DNA of 64,000 nucleotides from Saccharibacillus deserti (GTDB taxonomy: Bacteria > Bacillota > Bacilli > Paenibacillales > Paenibacillaceae): NCBI RefSeq assembly GCF_013618475.1, contig NZ_JABJVN010000007.1, positions 152,931 to 216,930 on the forward strand, written 5' to 3'. The position numbers were made by a program, and so were the translations under genes. Below are positions 41,628 to 48,813 of this stretch, one piece after another; the first letter of the stretch is position 1; every line of letters starts with the position of its first letter. Below the pieces are notes generated by a model. It saw only the letters and a program-made list of their open reading frames with translations. It was not told the DNA's origin and made no database searches.

Positions 41628-42839
41628 TTACTCGTGCACGTAACGTCCGCCGCGTCCCGCGGCGAGTCCGGTCAGCAGGTAGACGGCGACAATGCCGAAC
41701 ATGACATAGTACGGAGTCTGCCAGCCGCCTGTCGCGTCGTGCAGCGCGCCGTACAGCAGCGGGCCGCAGCCGGCGAGCAGATAGCCGACCGATTGGGCCA
41801 TGCCGGACAGATCGGCCGCTTCGGAAGCGTTTGTGGTGCGCAGCGAGAAGAACATCATGATCAGGCTGAACGAGAATCCGCCCGAGAGGCTGAAGAAGAC
41901 GATAGAAGCGATAATCAGCGGCAGCGACCCGTCGGCATACAGGAAGCCGAAGATGCCGACGATGTAGCAGGCTGTCGTCATGATGACGAGCGAGCGCTGA
42001 TCTCTCATTTTGGCGGCGATGATCGGAGCGATGAAGTTGATCGGGATCATCAGCATCTGAAACAGCGACAGCATGTATCCGGCAACCACCGGATCAAGAT
42101 GCTGGGCATGCATCATGTTCGGCAGCCAGGCGACCATGATGTAGTAAATAGACGACTGCATCCCCATATTGACCGTAACCATCCAGGCCAGCGGCGAACG
42201 CCAGATACTGCGCTTGGGCATATCGGGCGCATTGGAGAGGACGGCGCGGGTATTGCGCCGCAGCTGCGGCAGCCAAGCGATTAGGCCGGCCGCGGACAGG
42301 ATCGTCCAGATCAGCAGCGCGCCGCGCCAGCCCAGGCCGGTGCTGGCGACCGGTACGCTGATCGCCGCCGCGACCGAAGCGAAGATGCCCATCATGATCG
42401 AATACAAGCCGGTCATGACGCCGATCTTAAGCGGGAATTCGCGCTTGATGATACTCGGAAGCAGGACGTTGAAGACGGCTACGGCCAGACCGATCAGGAA
42501 AGTCCCCGCCATCAGCGGAACTATACCGCCGAACGGGCGGAAAAGGCTGCCGATGACGATCAAGACAAGCGAGACGAAGATCAGCCGTTCGGTTCCGAAG
42601 CGCCGGGCCCACTGCGCAATAAAGGGGGACAGCAGCGCAAAAGCCAGCAGCGGCAGGGTCGTCAGAAAGCCCGCCATCGTATTCGACAGCGAGAGAGCGT
42701 CCCGGATCGTATCGATGATCGGGCTGAGCGAGGTAATATGGGTGCGCAGATTGGCCGCAACCAGCAGAATGCCGGCGAGCAGCAGATAATAGACGCGGTT
42801 CGACACGTCCTCGGTGCGCGGGATTTCGGTTTTTTTCAT
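41628..42839 (-). CDS. MFS transporter, CynX/NimT type
   Basis: The ATG at 42839 starts MKKTEIPRTEDVSNRVYYLL; the frame is open much further upstream but that part is low-complexity shadow sequence inside the regulator gene. The 403-residue product has about twelve membrane helices. LLVAANLRTHITSLSPIIDTIRD and LPSIIKREFPLKIGVMTGLY are typical of the CynX/NimT (cyanate, nitroimidazole) branch of the major facilitator superfamily. It lies 50 bases after the GntR regulator on the same strand. The substrate is unknown. Confidence 0.9.
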   Translation of the reverse strand: MKKTEIPRTEDVSNRVYYLLLAGILLVAANLRTHITSLSPIIDTIRDALSLSNTMAGFLTTLPLLAFALLSPFIAQWARRFGTERLIFVSLVLIVIGSLFRPFGGIVPLMAGTFLIGLAVAVFNVLLPSIIKREFPLKIGVMTGLYSIMMGIFASVAAAISVPVASTGLGWRGALLIWTILSAAGLIAWLPQLRRNTRAVLSNAPDMPKRSIWRSPLAWMVTVNMGMQSSIYYIMVAWLPNMMHAQHLDPVVAGYMLSLFQMLMIPINFIAPIIAAKMRDQRSLVIMTTACYIVGIFGFLYADGSLPLIIASIVFFSLSGGFSFSLIMMFFSLRTTNASEAADLSGMAQSVGYLLAGCGPLLYGALHDATGGWQTPYYVMFGIVAVYLLTGLAAGRGGRYVHE

Positions 42840-42889
42840 GGTGGACAAGACTCCGTTCCTGCCGCCCTGCGGGGCGGCATCAGATGAAT

Positions 42890-43600
42890 TCACTGCGGAT
42901 CGTGCGGATGCAGGGCGTCCGTCTTCCGCTCGTGCGGGGCTTTGAAGCGTGCGATATAATCGTCGACGGCCTGAGCCGCGCGCTTCGCGTCGCGTGCCCG
43001 GATCGCGGCGATCAGCTCGGGGTGGCCGACTTCGTAGCGGCTTCCGGCTATGCTGCGGTTGACCTCGATCGAGATCTGCAGTTTCTCGAACAGACTCTCG
43101 TACAGATCGGCGAGCAGACTGTTGCGCGAAGCCGCGATTACGGCGCCGTGCAGATTCCAGTCGGCTCTTTTGAACAAATCGTGGTCTTCGGCTTCGCCGC
43201 CCAGCGCTTCTTGGCATTGGGCACTGAAATGTTCCATCCGCTGCAGATCTTCTTCCGTACGATGCTCGCAGGCCAGTACGGCGGCTTCCCGGTCCAGCGC
43301 ATGCTGGACTTCGAGCGCTTCTTGAACAGACGAACGGCGCATGCGTTTGTTCAGGATCGCGCTCAGTTCGCTGCTGGCCGTGACGAAGGTTCCGTCTCCC
43401 TGCCGGGTCTCCAGCAGACCGACCTGCACCAGACCCCGAATCGCTTCTCGCAGCGTATTGCGGCTGACGCCGAGGTGCTGCATCAGATCCGCTTCGCGCG
43501 GAATACGGCTGCCGATTTCCCAGGAGCCTTCCTTGATCAGCGTTTCGAGCCGGTCGTAGACCCGGCCGGAAAGCGTTTGTTTCTCCAGTTTCTCGAACAT
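42890..43600 (-). CDS. FadR-type GntR transcriptional regulator
   Basis: The ATG at 43600 follows AGAAGGAGC and starts FEKLEKQTLSGRVYDRL. The 236-residue product has a GntR winged helix (SRIPREADLMQHLGVSRNTLREAIRGLVQVG) and an FCD effector domain (VQEALEVQHALDREAAVLA, WNLHGAVIAASRN, GHPELIAAIRARDAKRA) that usually binds an organic acid with a metal. It precedes the MFS transporter in one operon and probably controls it. The further open upstream codons lie beyond the promoter. Confidence 0.92.
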   Translation of the reverse strand: MFEKLEKQTLSGRVYDRLETLIKEGSWEIGSRIPREADLMQHLGVSRNTLREAIRGLVQVGLLETRQGDGTFVTASSELSAILNKRMRRSSVQEALEVQHALDREAAVLACEHRTEEDLQRMEHFSAQCQEALGGEAEDHDLFKRADWNLHGAVIAASRNSLLADLYESLFEKLQISIEVNRSIAGSRYEVGHPELIAAIRARDAKRAAQAVDDYIARFKAPHERKTDALHPHDPQ

Positions 43601-43649
43601 GCAAAGCTCCTTCTCCAAAGGTAGGATGATTGGATGTTTCACTCGGCTC

Positions 43650-43678
43650 AGTATAAAAGGTTTGGATAAGCTTGTAAA
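43650..43678 (-). promoter_or_regulatory. promoter of the GntR-MFS operon
   Basis: On the minus strand TTTACA (43678-43673) and TATACT (43655-43650) are separated by 17 bases, 50 bases before the GntR start codon. Confidence 0.7.
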
Positions 43679-43681
43679 GAC

Positions 43682-43715
43682 AAAAATGCCCTTTGGCGCA
43701 CAAGGCGCAAAGGGC
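43682..43715 (-). terminator. terminator of the upstream membrane-anchored protein gene
   Basis: GCCCTTT (43688-43694) pairs with AAAGGGC (43709-43715), and GCGC (43696-43699) with GCGC (43705-43708), with one bulge. The minus strand ends in TTTTT. It abuts the -35 of the GntR promoter. Confidence 0.75.
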
Positions 43716-43789
43716 TGGGCGGCTGCCGCTGCGGGCTGCCTTTTTTCATTCGTCGCAATCGGATCTTTCACAGAACCCTGAATTTCGAG

Positions 43790-44410
43790 TTATTTCTTTT
43801 TTTGATCCATCTTCACAAGGCGCGAACCTTCCGGGAAATCGCCGACTTTCTCGCTCGCATCCTGGAACAGACCGAATTTGAGCAGGGTTAGCTGTTGTTC
43901 GGGCAGCGATACGGCTTCATAACGTTCATCGGGCAGAACGACAATTGCGGATTCCGTCAGTCTCAGATTGCCCAGGAAGTAATCGCCTGCATAACCCAGA
44001 TTGGATGGACTGCCGTTCAGGGGAAAGCCTTCTGCGGCCGCTTTGTCTTTGTCGGCGGCAAACAGCAGGCCTTCCGCTTCTTCCGGACGGGTCGGCAGCT
44101 CGGCGAGCGCTTCGCGCTTGTCCGCGTTCTTGGGCGCTTTGCGCAGAATCAGCTGGCGCTGCGTCCATTCCCGGGCCGTCGTTTCGCTGACGATCAGCGT
44201 TTTTTCTTCCCATTTGACCGGATAATCCGAGCGTTTGTCCTGCCCGGCATCGACCTTTTTGACGTCGGCTTCGATCTGCTTGCTGCTGCCGACCAGCAGA
44301 ATGCCGTTCGCCCGGTCATTCAGTACCGGAACGACAACGAAGAAGTAGACGACGGGAAGGGTTACGAGAACAACCAGGCCCGCCAATAGGATAAGTGCAG
44401 GTTTTTTCAT
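43790..44410 (-). CDS. hypothetical membrane-anchored protein
   Basis: The 206-residue product starts with MKKPALILLAGLVVLVTLPVVYFFVVV, a single uncleaved membrane helix. A polar, probably extracellular domain follows, without cysteines or recognised motifs (DYPVKWEEKTLIVSETTAREW, LRLTESAIVVLPDERYEAV). GAGGAGAG precedes the ATG and a terminator follows, so it forms its own unit. I do not recognise the family. Confidence 0.8.
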   Translation of the reverse strand: MKKPALILLAGLVVLVTLPVVYFFVVVPVLNDRANGILLVGSSKQIEADVKKVDAGQDKRSDYPVKWEEKTLIVSETTAREWTQRQLILRKAPKNADKREALAELPTRPEEAEGLLFAADKDKAAAEGFPLNGSPSNLGYAGDYFLGNLRLTESAIVVLPDERYEAVSLPEQQLTLLKFGLFQDASEKVGDFPEGSRLVKMDQKKK

Positions 44411-44535
44411 CGAAAATCTCTCCTCTGTAGGGGGCGTCTGGCGCCTCCGAATACCTGTATTGTACGGGGAAGAGAGAAAGGGCCCTATCGATCTGTCTTA
44501 ACGCAGCCTTACATTGTCGTTAAGGATCGCACGCG

Positions 44536-44569
44536 GCAAAAAGGAAGCCTCCGCAAGGAGGCTTCCTTT
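44536..44569 (-). terminator. terminator of the small protein gene
   Basis: AAAGGAAGCCTCC (44540-44552) pairs perfectly with GGAGGCTTCCTTT (44557-44569) around GCAA. The minus strand continues TTTTT, so it serves the gene at 44652-44780. Confidence 0.85.
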
Positions 44570-44651
44570 AAGTGGGGCGATGAGGCGTTCACGCGGCAAG
44601 CTGCGGATCGTCAACGCCTGTTGCTGTGCGCTTCGGGTCCGAGACCGGACG

Positions 44652-44780
44652 CTACTTCGCGCTTCGCTTGCCCATCGACTGGAGCTGCGACATCAATTTT
44701 GTACGGGAGTCTTTGTTTCTGAGCAGATAAGCGGCTCCGAGTCCCACGGCGGCGGTCATCAAAGAAGATCTTTTCATCAT
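44652..44780 (-). CDS. 42-residue small protein (DUF3918/YrzQ-like)
   Basis: On the minus strand GAGGAGGAATTT is followed by ATGATGAAAAGA, and the frame runs 42 codons to TAG. The product, MMKRSSLMTAAVGLGAAYLL followed by RNKDSRTKLMSQLQSMGKRS and AK, is a short hydrophobic helix plus a basic tail. It resembles the YrzQ/DUF3918 small proteins of Bacillales. A perfect ribosome binding site and a dedicated terminator support expression. Function is unknown. Confidence 0.8.
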   Translation of the reverse strand: MMKRSSLMTAAVGLGAAYLLRNKDSRTKLMSQLQSMGKRSAK

Positions 44781-44867
44781 AAATTCCTCCTCAAAGTCTA
44801 AGTTGTGGATGTTGATGTCGTACCTTGTTCAGAAATTACCCGTTTGAGCCATGCTGAAACCTTTTTG

Positions 44868-44896
44868 TATTCAAAAGAAATCGGATGAGGTATAAT
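44868..44896 (+). promoter_or_regulatory. promoter of the CDF exporter leader
   Basis: TATAAT (44891-44896) has a -35-like TATTCA (44868-44873) 17 bases upstream. The resulting transcript would have a leader of about 180 bases before the CDF start codon. Confidence 0.5.
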
Positions 44897-44955
44897 AGTA
44901 CGTCTTGACGGAGTTTCAACGAATAGATCACCCTAACGGTTCGGAGACGATACCC

Positions 44956-45066
44956 ATGCCTATAGATGAAAAACAGAAAATTGCTGCATACGGCGTTTTT
45001 TTGAGAAAGTTCGCGGGTCTACGGACCGGTCGGACTTTTTTTGTTTCCTTGGGGCAAGAAAAGTGA
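44956..45066 (+). CDS. possible leader peptide upstream of the CDF gene
   Basis: ATG at 44956, with GGAG nine bases upstream, opens 36 codons (MPIDEKQKIAAYGVFLRKFA and GLRTGRTFFVSLGQEK) ending at TGA 15 bases before the CDF start codon, in the same frame. The codons cross a terminator-like hairpin, so ribosome movement could affect its folding. It may equally be chance; no family is recognised. Confidence 0.35.
   Translation: MPIDEKQKIAAYGVFLRKFAGLRTGRTFFVSLGQEK
45007..45042 (+). terminator. attenuator-like terminator in the CDF leader
   Basis: AAGTTCG (45007-45013) pairs with CGGACTT (45031-45037) and an inner GGTC/GACC stem closes on TACG, followed by a T run to 45042. It lies about 40 bases before the start codon and after the promoter, where it could stop transcription conditionally. 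No known riboswitch class is recognised in the leader. Confidence 0.6.
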
Positions 45067-45081
45067 CGGAGGGAAGAAGAG

Positions 45082-46041
45082 ATGGAAGAGGCGAAAAAAC
45101 AATCGATCTTCGCAGCCTGGATCAGCCTGATCAGCAATGTGCTGCTTACCATTTTGAAAACGGTGGTCGGACTGCTGTTCAACAGCCAGGTTCTGATTGC
45201 GGACGGGGTGCATAACGCGGGAGATGTCATCGCCTCCGCGGCGGCACTCGGTTCCATGCGCATTTCCAGCCGTCCGCCCGACGAAGACCATCCGTATGGG
45301 CACGGCAAAGCGGAAGTGATCGGCGCAAGCGTCGTGGCAACCATTCTGCTGCTGGCGGCGCTGTACGTGGGCTACCACTCGATCGCGGCGCTGCTGGCTC
45401 CGATCCCGGAAGCGCATGTCGTGGCCCTGGTCGCGGCCGCGCTGTCGCTGATCTGGAAGCTTGTGCTCTACGTGTATACGATCAGAATCGGCCGCCTCGC
45501 GAACAGCAAAGGTCTGATTGCGACGGCGCAGGATCATCTGGCGGATGTCTACGCATCGGGCGCGGCGGTTATCGGAATCGGGCTGGGGCTGCTCGGCCAA
45601 ATGCTGAATATGCCGGTGCTCGCTTATGCGGACCCGCTCGCGGGGATCGTGGTCGCGGTGCTCGTCTTGAAGCTGGCTTGGGACATGGCACGGGAATCGA
45701 TCGATATTTTGATGGAAAAAGCGATCGGTTCGCATGAACTTGCCGCGCTTGAGCATATTGTCCGCGGAATCGAGGAGGTCAAGCGGATCGACCGTATCCG
45801 GGCACGCGAGCACGGGCAGTACATCATTATCGATCTGCGGGTCGGGGTCGACGCGCAGATGACGATCCAGCAGGGGCATGACGTCATCCGCAAGATCAAA
45901 CAGGCGATTCTGTCCGCCCACCCCAATGTCAGCGAAGTCATGATCCACTTGAATCCCTGGTATGCAGGCGCTCCCAAAGCCAGCGAAGCCGAACCTTCCG
46001 TAAGCATCGGGGATTCGGGCGGGGTACGAGTCGAAGAATAA
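45082..46041 (+). CDS. cation diffusion facilitator (CDF) metal exporter
   Basis: This 319-residue protein has about six membrane helices and a C-terminal cytoplasmic ferredoxin-like domain (about 210-300). Metal-site segments are ADGVHNAGD (D41, H44, N45, D48) and QDHLADVYAS, and RPPDEDHPYGHGKAEV follows as in B. subtilis MneS/MneP-type proteins. CDF exporters expel divalent metals (Zn, Mn, Fe, Co) in exchange for protons; manganese is a reasonable guess. GGAGGGAAGAAGAG precedes the ATG. Confidence 0.9.
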   Translation: MEEAKKQSIFAAWISLISNVLLTILKTVVGLLFNSQVLIADGVHNAGDVIASAAALGSMRISSRPPDEDHPYGHGKAEVIGASVVATILLLAALYVGYHSIAALLAPIPEAHVVALVAAALSLIWKLVLYVYTIRIGRLANSKGLIATAQDHLADVYASGAAVIGIGLGLLGQMLNMPVLAYADPLAGIVVAVLVLKLAWDMARESIDILMEKAIGSHELAALEHIVRGIEEVKRIDRIRAREHGQYIIIDLRVGVDAQMTIQQGHDVIRKIKQAILSAHPNVSEVMIHLNPWYAGAPKASEAEPSVSIGDSGGVRVEE

Positions 46042-46140
46042 ATACGGATAAGCCGGGCACTGCCAGACCGACGCCCAGACCGCCCGAGGCTCGAAAGTGC
46101 AGCTCAAGTGCCGAGCGGTCCGCCCTGCTTTTTCTATTCG

Positions 46141-46186
46141 AAAAGCCTTCCGTTGGCCGCAGAAGCGGTCTCGGAAGGCTTTTTTG
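46141..46186. terminator. bidirectional terminator
   Basis: AAAAGCCTTCCG (46141-46152) pairs with CGGAAGGCTTTT (46172-46183), with an inner GGCCGC/GCGGTC partial stem and a T run. It lies between the convergent CDF and EamA genes. Confidence 0.87.
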
Positions 46187-46223
46187 GTTAGGCGTTTCTG
46201 CTGCGATTGATGCGCAGGACCGT

Positions 46224-47129
46224 CTAGCGGCGCCGGGCCAGCGCGGAACCGACGACGCCGGCCAGAATGGCCGCCGCGCCGACCAGAGCGGCCGGGCCGA
46301 CCTGTTCGCCGAGCAGCAGCGCGCCGGCTGCAAGCGCGACGACGGCGGACAGGCTGCCGAATACGCTCATGCGGGAAGCTTCGATCCGCGACAGCGCGTA
46401 ATTGGACAGGTACGAAGTCGCCAGCGAAGAGAGGACGCCGAGGTAGAGCACCGCGGCCAGAAAAGAAGGCGAAGCGAGCGGCGCGGCAAGTTCCGGCAGC
46501 GTGCCGGCTGAAGCATGACGAATCAGCGCCAGCAGCCCGAACGTGGCGAAGCCGAGCAGGTTCATGAAATAGGTCAGTTCCTTGGGGCTGTAGCTTCCGC
46601 TCAGCCTGCGCGCCAGCACGTTATAGCCGGCCTGCGAGAAAGCGGAGCCAAGCAGAAGCCCGATGCCGATCAGGCTGGCGGAGAAAGCCGCGCCTTCCCG
46701 GCCTGCGAACAGGCAGGCGACGCCGATGACGGACAGCAGCGTAAAGACTTTCTGCATGGAGCTCGACCGTTCGCCGAGCATAAGTCCGGCGAGAATAAGC
46801 GTGAACACGGGCACCGCGCCCTGAATCATGCCGGCTTCGGCCGAGGAAGCGTAGAGCAGGCCGAACGTCTGCAGGCTGAAAAAAGCGACGGGGTAGAAGA
46901 TCGTGACCGGCAGAATGCGCAGGGCGCCGCTGCGGATCTTGCGCAGGCCGCTGCGCTTGGGAAAAGCAAACAGGGAAGCGGCGGCAAACGCAAACAGGAA
47001 ACGGTAAGCGAGAATATCGAGCGGGTCGGCGGTTTGGAGCGCGATTTTGACGAACAAAAAAGAAAATCCGATAATCAGCGCGTTCAGAATCGCGGCCGCG
47101 TAAGCCCGATTTGCAGGCCGGGTAGGCAT
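46224..47129 (-). CDS. EamA (DMT) family transporter
   Basis: The 301-residue protein has ten membrane helices in two EamA repeats (AAILNALIIGFSFLFVKIAL onward; SASLIGIGLLLGSAFSQAGYN onward). The family exports amino acids, nucleosides or other metabolites. CGGAGG precedes the ATG. It is divergent from a MocR regulator across a palindrome, a pairing seen in many bacteria where the regulator controls the transporter. Confidence 0.9.
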   Translation of the reverse strand: MPTRPANRAYAAAILNALIIGFSFLFVKIALQTADPLDILAYRFLFAFAAASLFAFPKRSGLRKIRSGALRILPVTIFYPVAFFSLQTFGLLYASSAEAGMIQGAVPVFTLILAGLMLGERSSSMQKVFTLLSVIGVACLFAGREGAAFSASLIGIGLLLGSAFSQAGYNVLARRLSGSYSPKELTYFMNLLGFATFGLLALIRHASAGTLPELAAPLASPSFLAAVLYLGVLSSLATSYLSNYALSRIEASRMSVFGSLSAVVALAAGALLLGEQVGPAALVGAAAILAGVVGSALARRR

Positions 47130-47278
47130 GGGCAGTCAACCTCCGAAGCGTAAATGTCCGAGGGACGAAAGCGGGTACGGAGCCGGCGTTTATCCGGATA
47201 CTCGGGAGATCGGGAAACGCCGGGCATTCCCGGATCCGTACGATCTCGGCAGGCAGTGCGGCCGCATCTGCACTTTTT

Positions 47279-47339
47279 ATTCTAAACATCGCCCCGGCAT
47301 GCTACAATAGACATAATGATGATCTGTACCGGTACAGAT
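47279..47339. promoter_or_regulatory. interlocked divergent promoters and MocR palindrome
   Basis: Minus-strand promoter for EamA: TTGTAG (47307-47302) and TAGAAT (47284-47279), 17 bases apart. Plus-strand -10 for mocR: TACAAT (47303-47308) with a weak -35 TTCTAA (47280-47285). The two promoters lie on the same bases. The perfect 18-base palindrome ATCTGTACCGGTACAGAT (47322-47339) lies upstream of the EamA -35 and downstream of the mocR start, fitting activation of the transporter and self-repression. Confidence 0.65.
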
Positions 47340-47354
47340 AGGGGGAGACGCAGC

Positions 47355-48734
47355 ATGTACAAATATATGGAGCTGCTGAACGAGCTGGAAGGGATGATCG
47401 CAGGTTCCATGAAGGAAGGAGACAAGATCCCTTCGATTCGGACCCTTTCCGAACGGTATGTCTGCAGCAAGAGTACGGTGATCCGCGCCCTGTCGGAACT
47501 TGAACGCACCCATCTGATCTACGCTTCGGCCAAAAGCGGCTATTATGTGCTCGGCCGGGCCGCGAAGACGGAGCGGCGCAGCCGGACGATCGATTTGGCC
47601 CATTCCGCGCCGGATCCCGAAATTTTCCCGTACCTCGATTTTCAACAGTGTCTGAACAAAGCGATCGACACCTATCGGAACGATCTGTTCCTATACGGAA
47701 CGCCCCGGGGACTGCCTTCGCTGATCCGGGAAATGCAGCGCCATCTGGCGGGGTATCAAGTATTTGCGGAGCCCGAGCGCATCTTCATCACTTCCGGTGC
47801 GCAGCAGGCGCTGACGCTGCTGGCCGGCATGCCGTTTCCGGGAGGAGCGGAGACGGTGCTGGTCGAACAGCCGACTTATCCGCTGTTTATCGCGTATCTC
47901 GAAGCTCACCGCATCCCCGCCGTCGGCATCCGCCGGGATGCCGACGGTATCGATCTGGATGAACTGGAGCGGATCTTCCGCGGAGGGCGGATCAAATTTT
48001 TCTATACGATTCCGCGCTTCCACAATCCGCTCGGCAGTTCGTATACCCGGCGTCAGAAAGAGCGGATTGTGCAGCTGGCCGCCCGGTACGGCGTCTATCT
48101 GGTCGAAGACGATTATATGGCCGATCTGGAGCAGGATGCCAAGTCCGATCCGCTGTATGCGTACGACCGGGAAGAGAGAACGATTTATCTGAAAAGCTAC
48201 TCGAAAATCCTGTTCCCCGGACTGCGCGTCGGAGCGGCCGTGCTGCCCCGCGAACTGTCCGAATCGTTCGGACGCTACAAGCAGCTGCTGGACATCGACA
48301 GTTCGATGCTCTCGCAGGCCGCGCTGGAACTGTATCTCAAAAGCGGCATGTTCGATCGGCACCGGGAGAAGATCCGCGCACGCTACAGCCGGCGTTCGGA
48401 ACTGCTCGGCGCCGCGATCTGCCAAGCCCGCGAAGAGTATCCGGACGTCTTCACGGGCCCCCCGCCTTCGCCCGGAGGGATTCATACGCATCTGCTTCCG
48501 CGGACGGCCGCCGCGCTGCCTGCGGTTGTCGAACGTCTGGGCCGCCGGTGTATCCGCGCGGAAAGCGCCGCAGCCCATTATCTGGACGGCTTCCCGGCCG
48601 AGGAGATGCTGAAACTGAACGTATCCGGGGTGCGCGAAGAAGATATTCCCGGCGGGGTCGCCGCGGTTGCCGAAGAGCTGGCGCGGGCCGTACGCCGACT
48701 GCTGCCTTCGGCTCCGGCCCAAACGCCCGACTGA
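47355..48734 (+). CDS. MocR-type (GntR/aminotransferase) regulator
   Basis: The ATG at 47355 follows AGGGGGAG. The 459-residue product has a GntR winged helix (DKIPSIRTLSERYVCSKSTV, about 25-45), a linker, and a fold-type I aminotransferase domain (YGTPRGLPSLIREM, ITSGAQQALTLLAGM, VEQPTYPLF). The pyridoxal-phosphate lysine is K284 in SYSKILFPGLRVG. MocR proteins use pyridoxal phosphate plus an amino compound as effector. Likely targets are itself and the divergent EamA gene. Confidence 0.93.
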   Translation: MYKYMELLNELEGMIAGSMKEGDKIPSIRTLSERYVCSKSTVIRALSELERTHLIYASAKSGYYVLGRAAKTERRSRTIDLAHSAPDPEIFPYLDFQQCLNKAIDTYRNDLFLYGTPRGLPSLIREMQRHLAGYQVFAEPERIFITSGAQQALTLLAGMPFPGGAETVLVEQPTYPLFIAYLEAHRIPAVGIRRDADGIDLDELERIFRGGRIKFFYTIPRFHNPLGSSYTRRQKERIVQLAARYGVYLVEDDYMADLEQDAKSDPLYAYDREERTIYLKSYSKILFPGLRVGAAVLPRELSESFGRYKQLLDIDSSMLSQAALELYLKSGMFDRHREKIRARYSRRSELLGAAICQAREEYPDVFTGPPPSPGGIHTHLLPRTAAALPAVVERLGRRCIRAESAAAHYLDGFPAEEMLKLNVSGVREEDIPGGVAAVAEELARAVRRLLPSAPAQTPD

Positions 48735-48813
48735 GCACGGACACTCTTCGGCCGCTGCCGGATTCGCCCGACGAACGTGACTGCCTATCCCACCAAAAAG
48801 GAGCAAACGCCGA

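Noticed and set aside
42840..43703. Upstream extension of the MFS transporter frame
   Set aside because: The extra sequence is Arg/Ser-rich shadow of the GntR gene. The ATG at 42839 begins a natural transporter N-terminus.
44897..45006. Known manganese riboswitch (yybP-ykoY) in the CDF leader
   Set aside because: The conserved core sequences were looked for and not seen, so the leader is left as an unclassified attenuator candidate.
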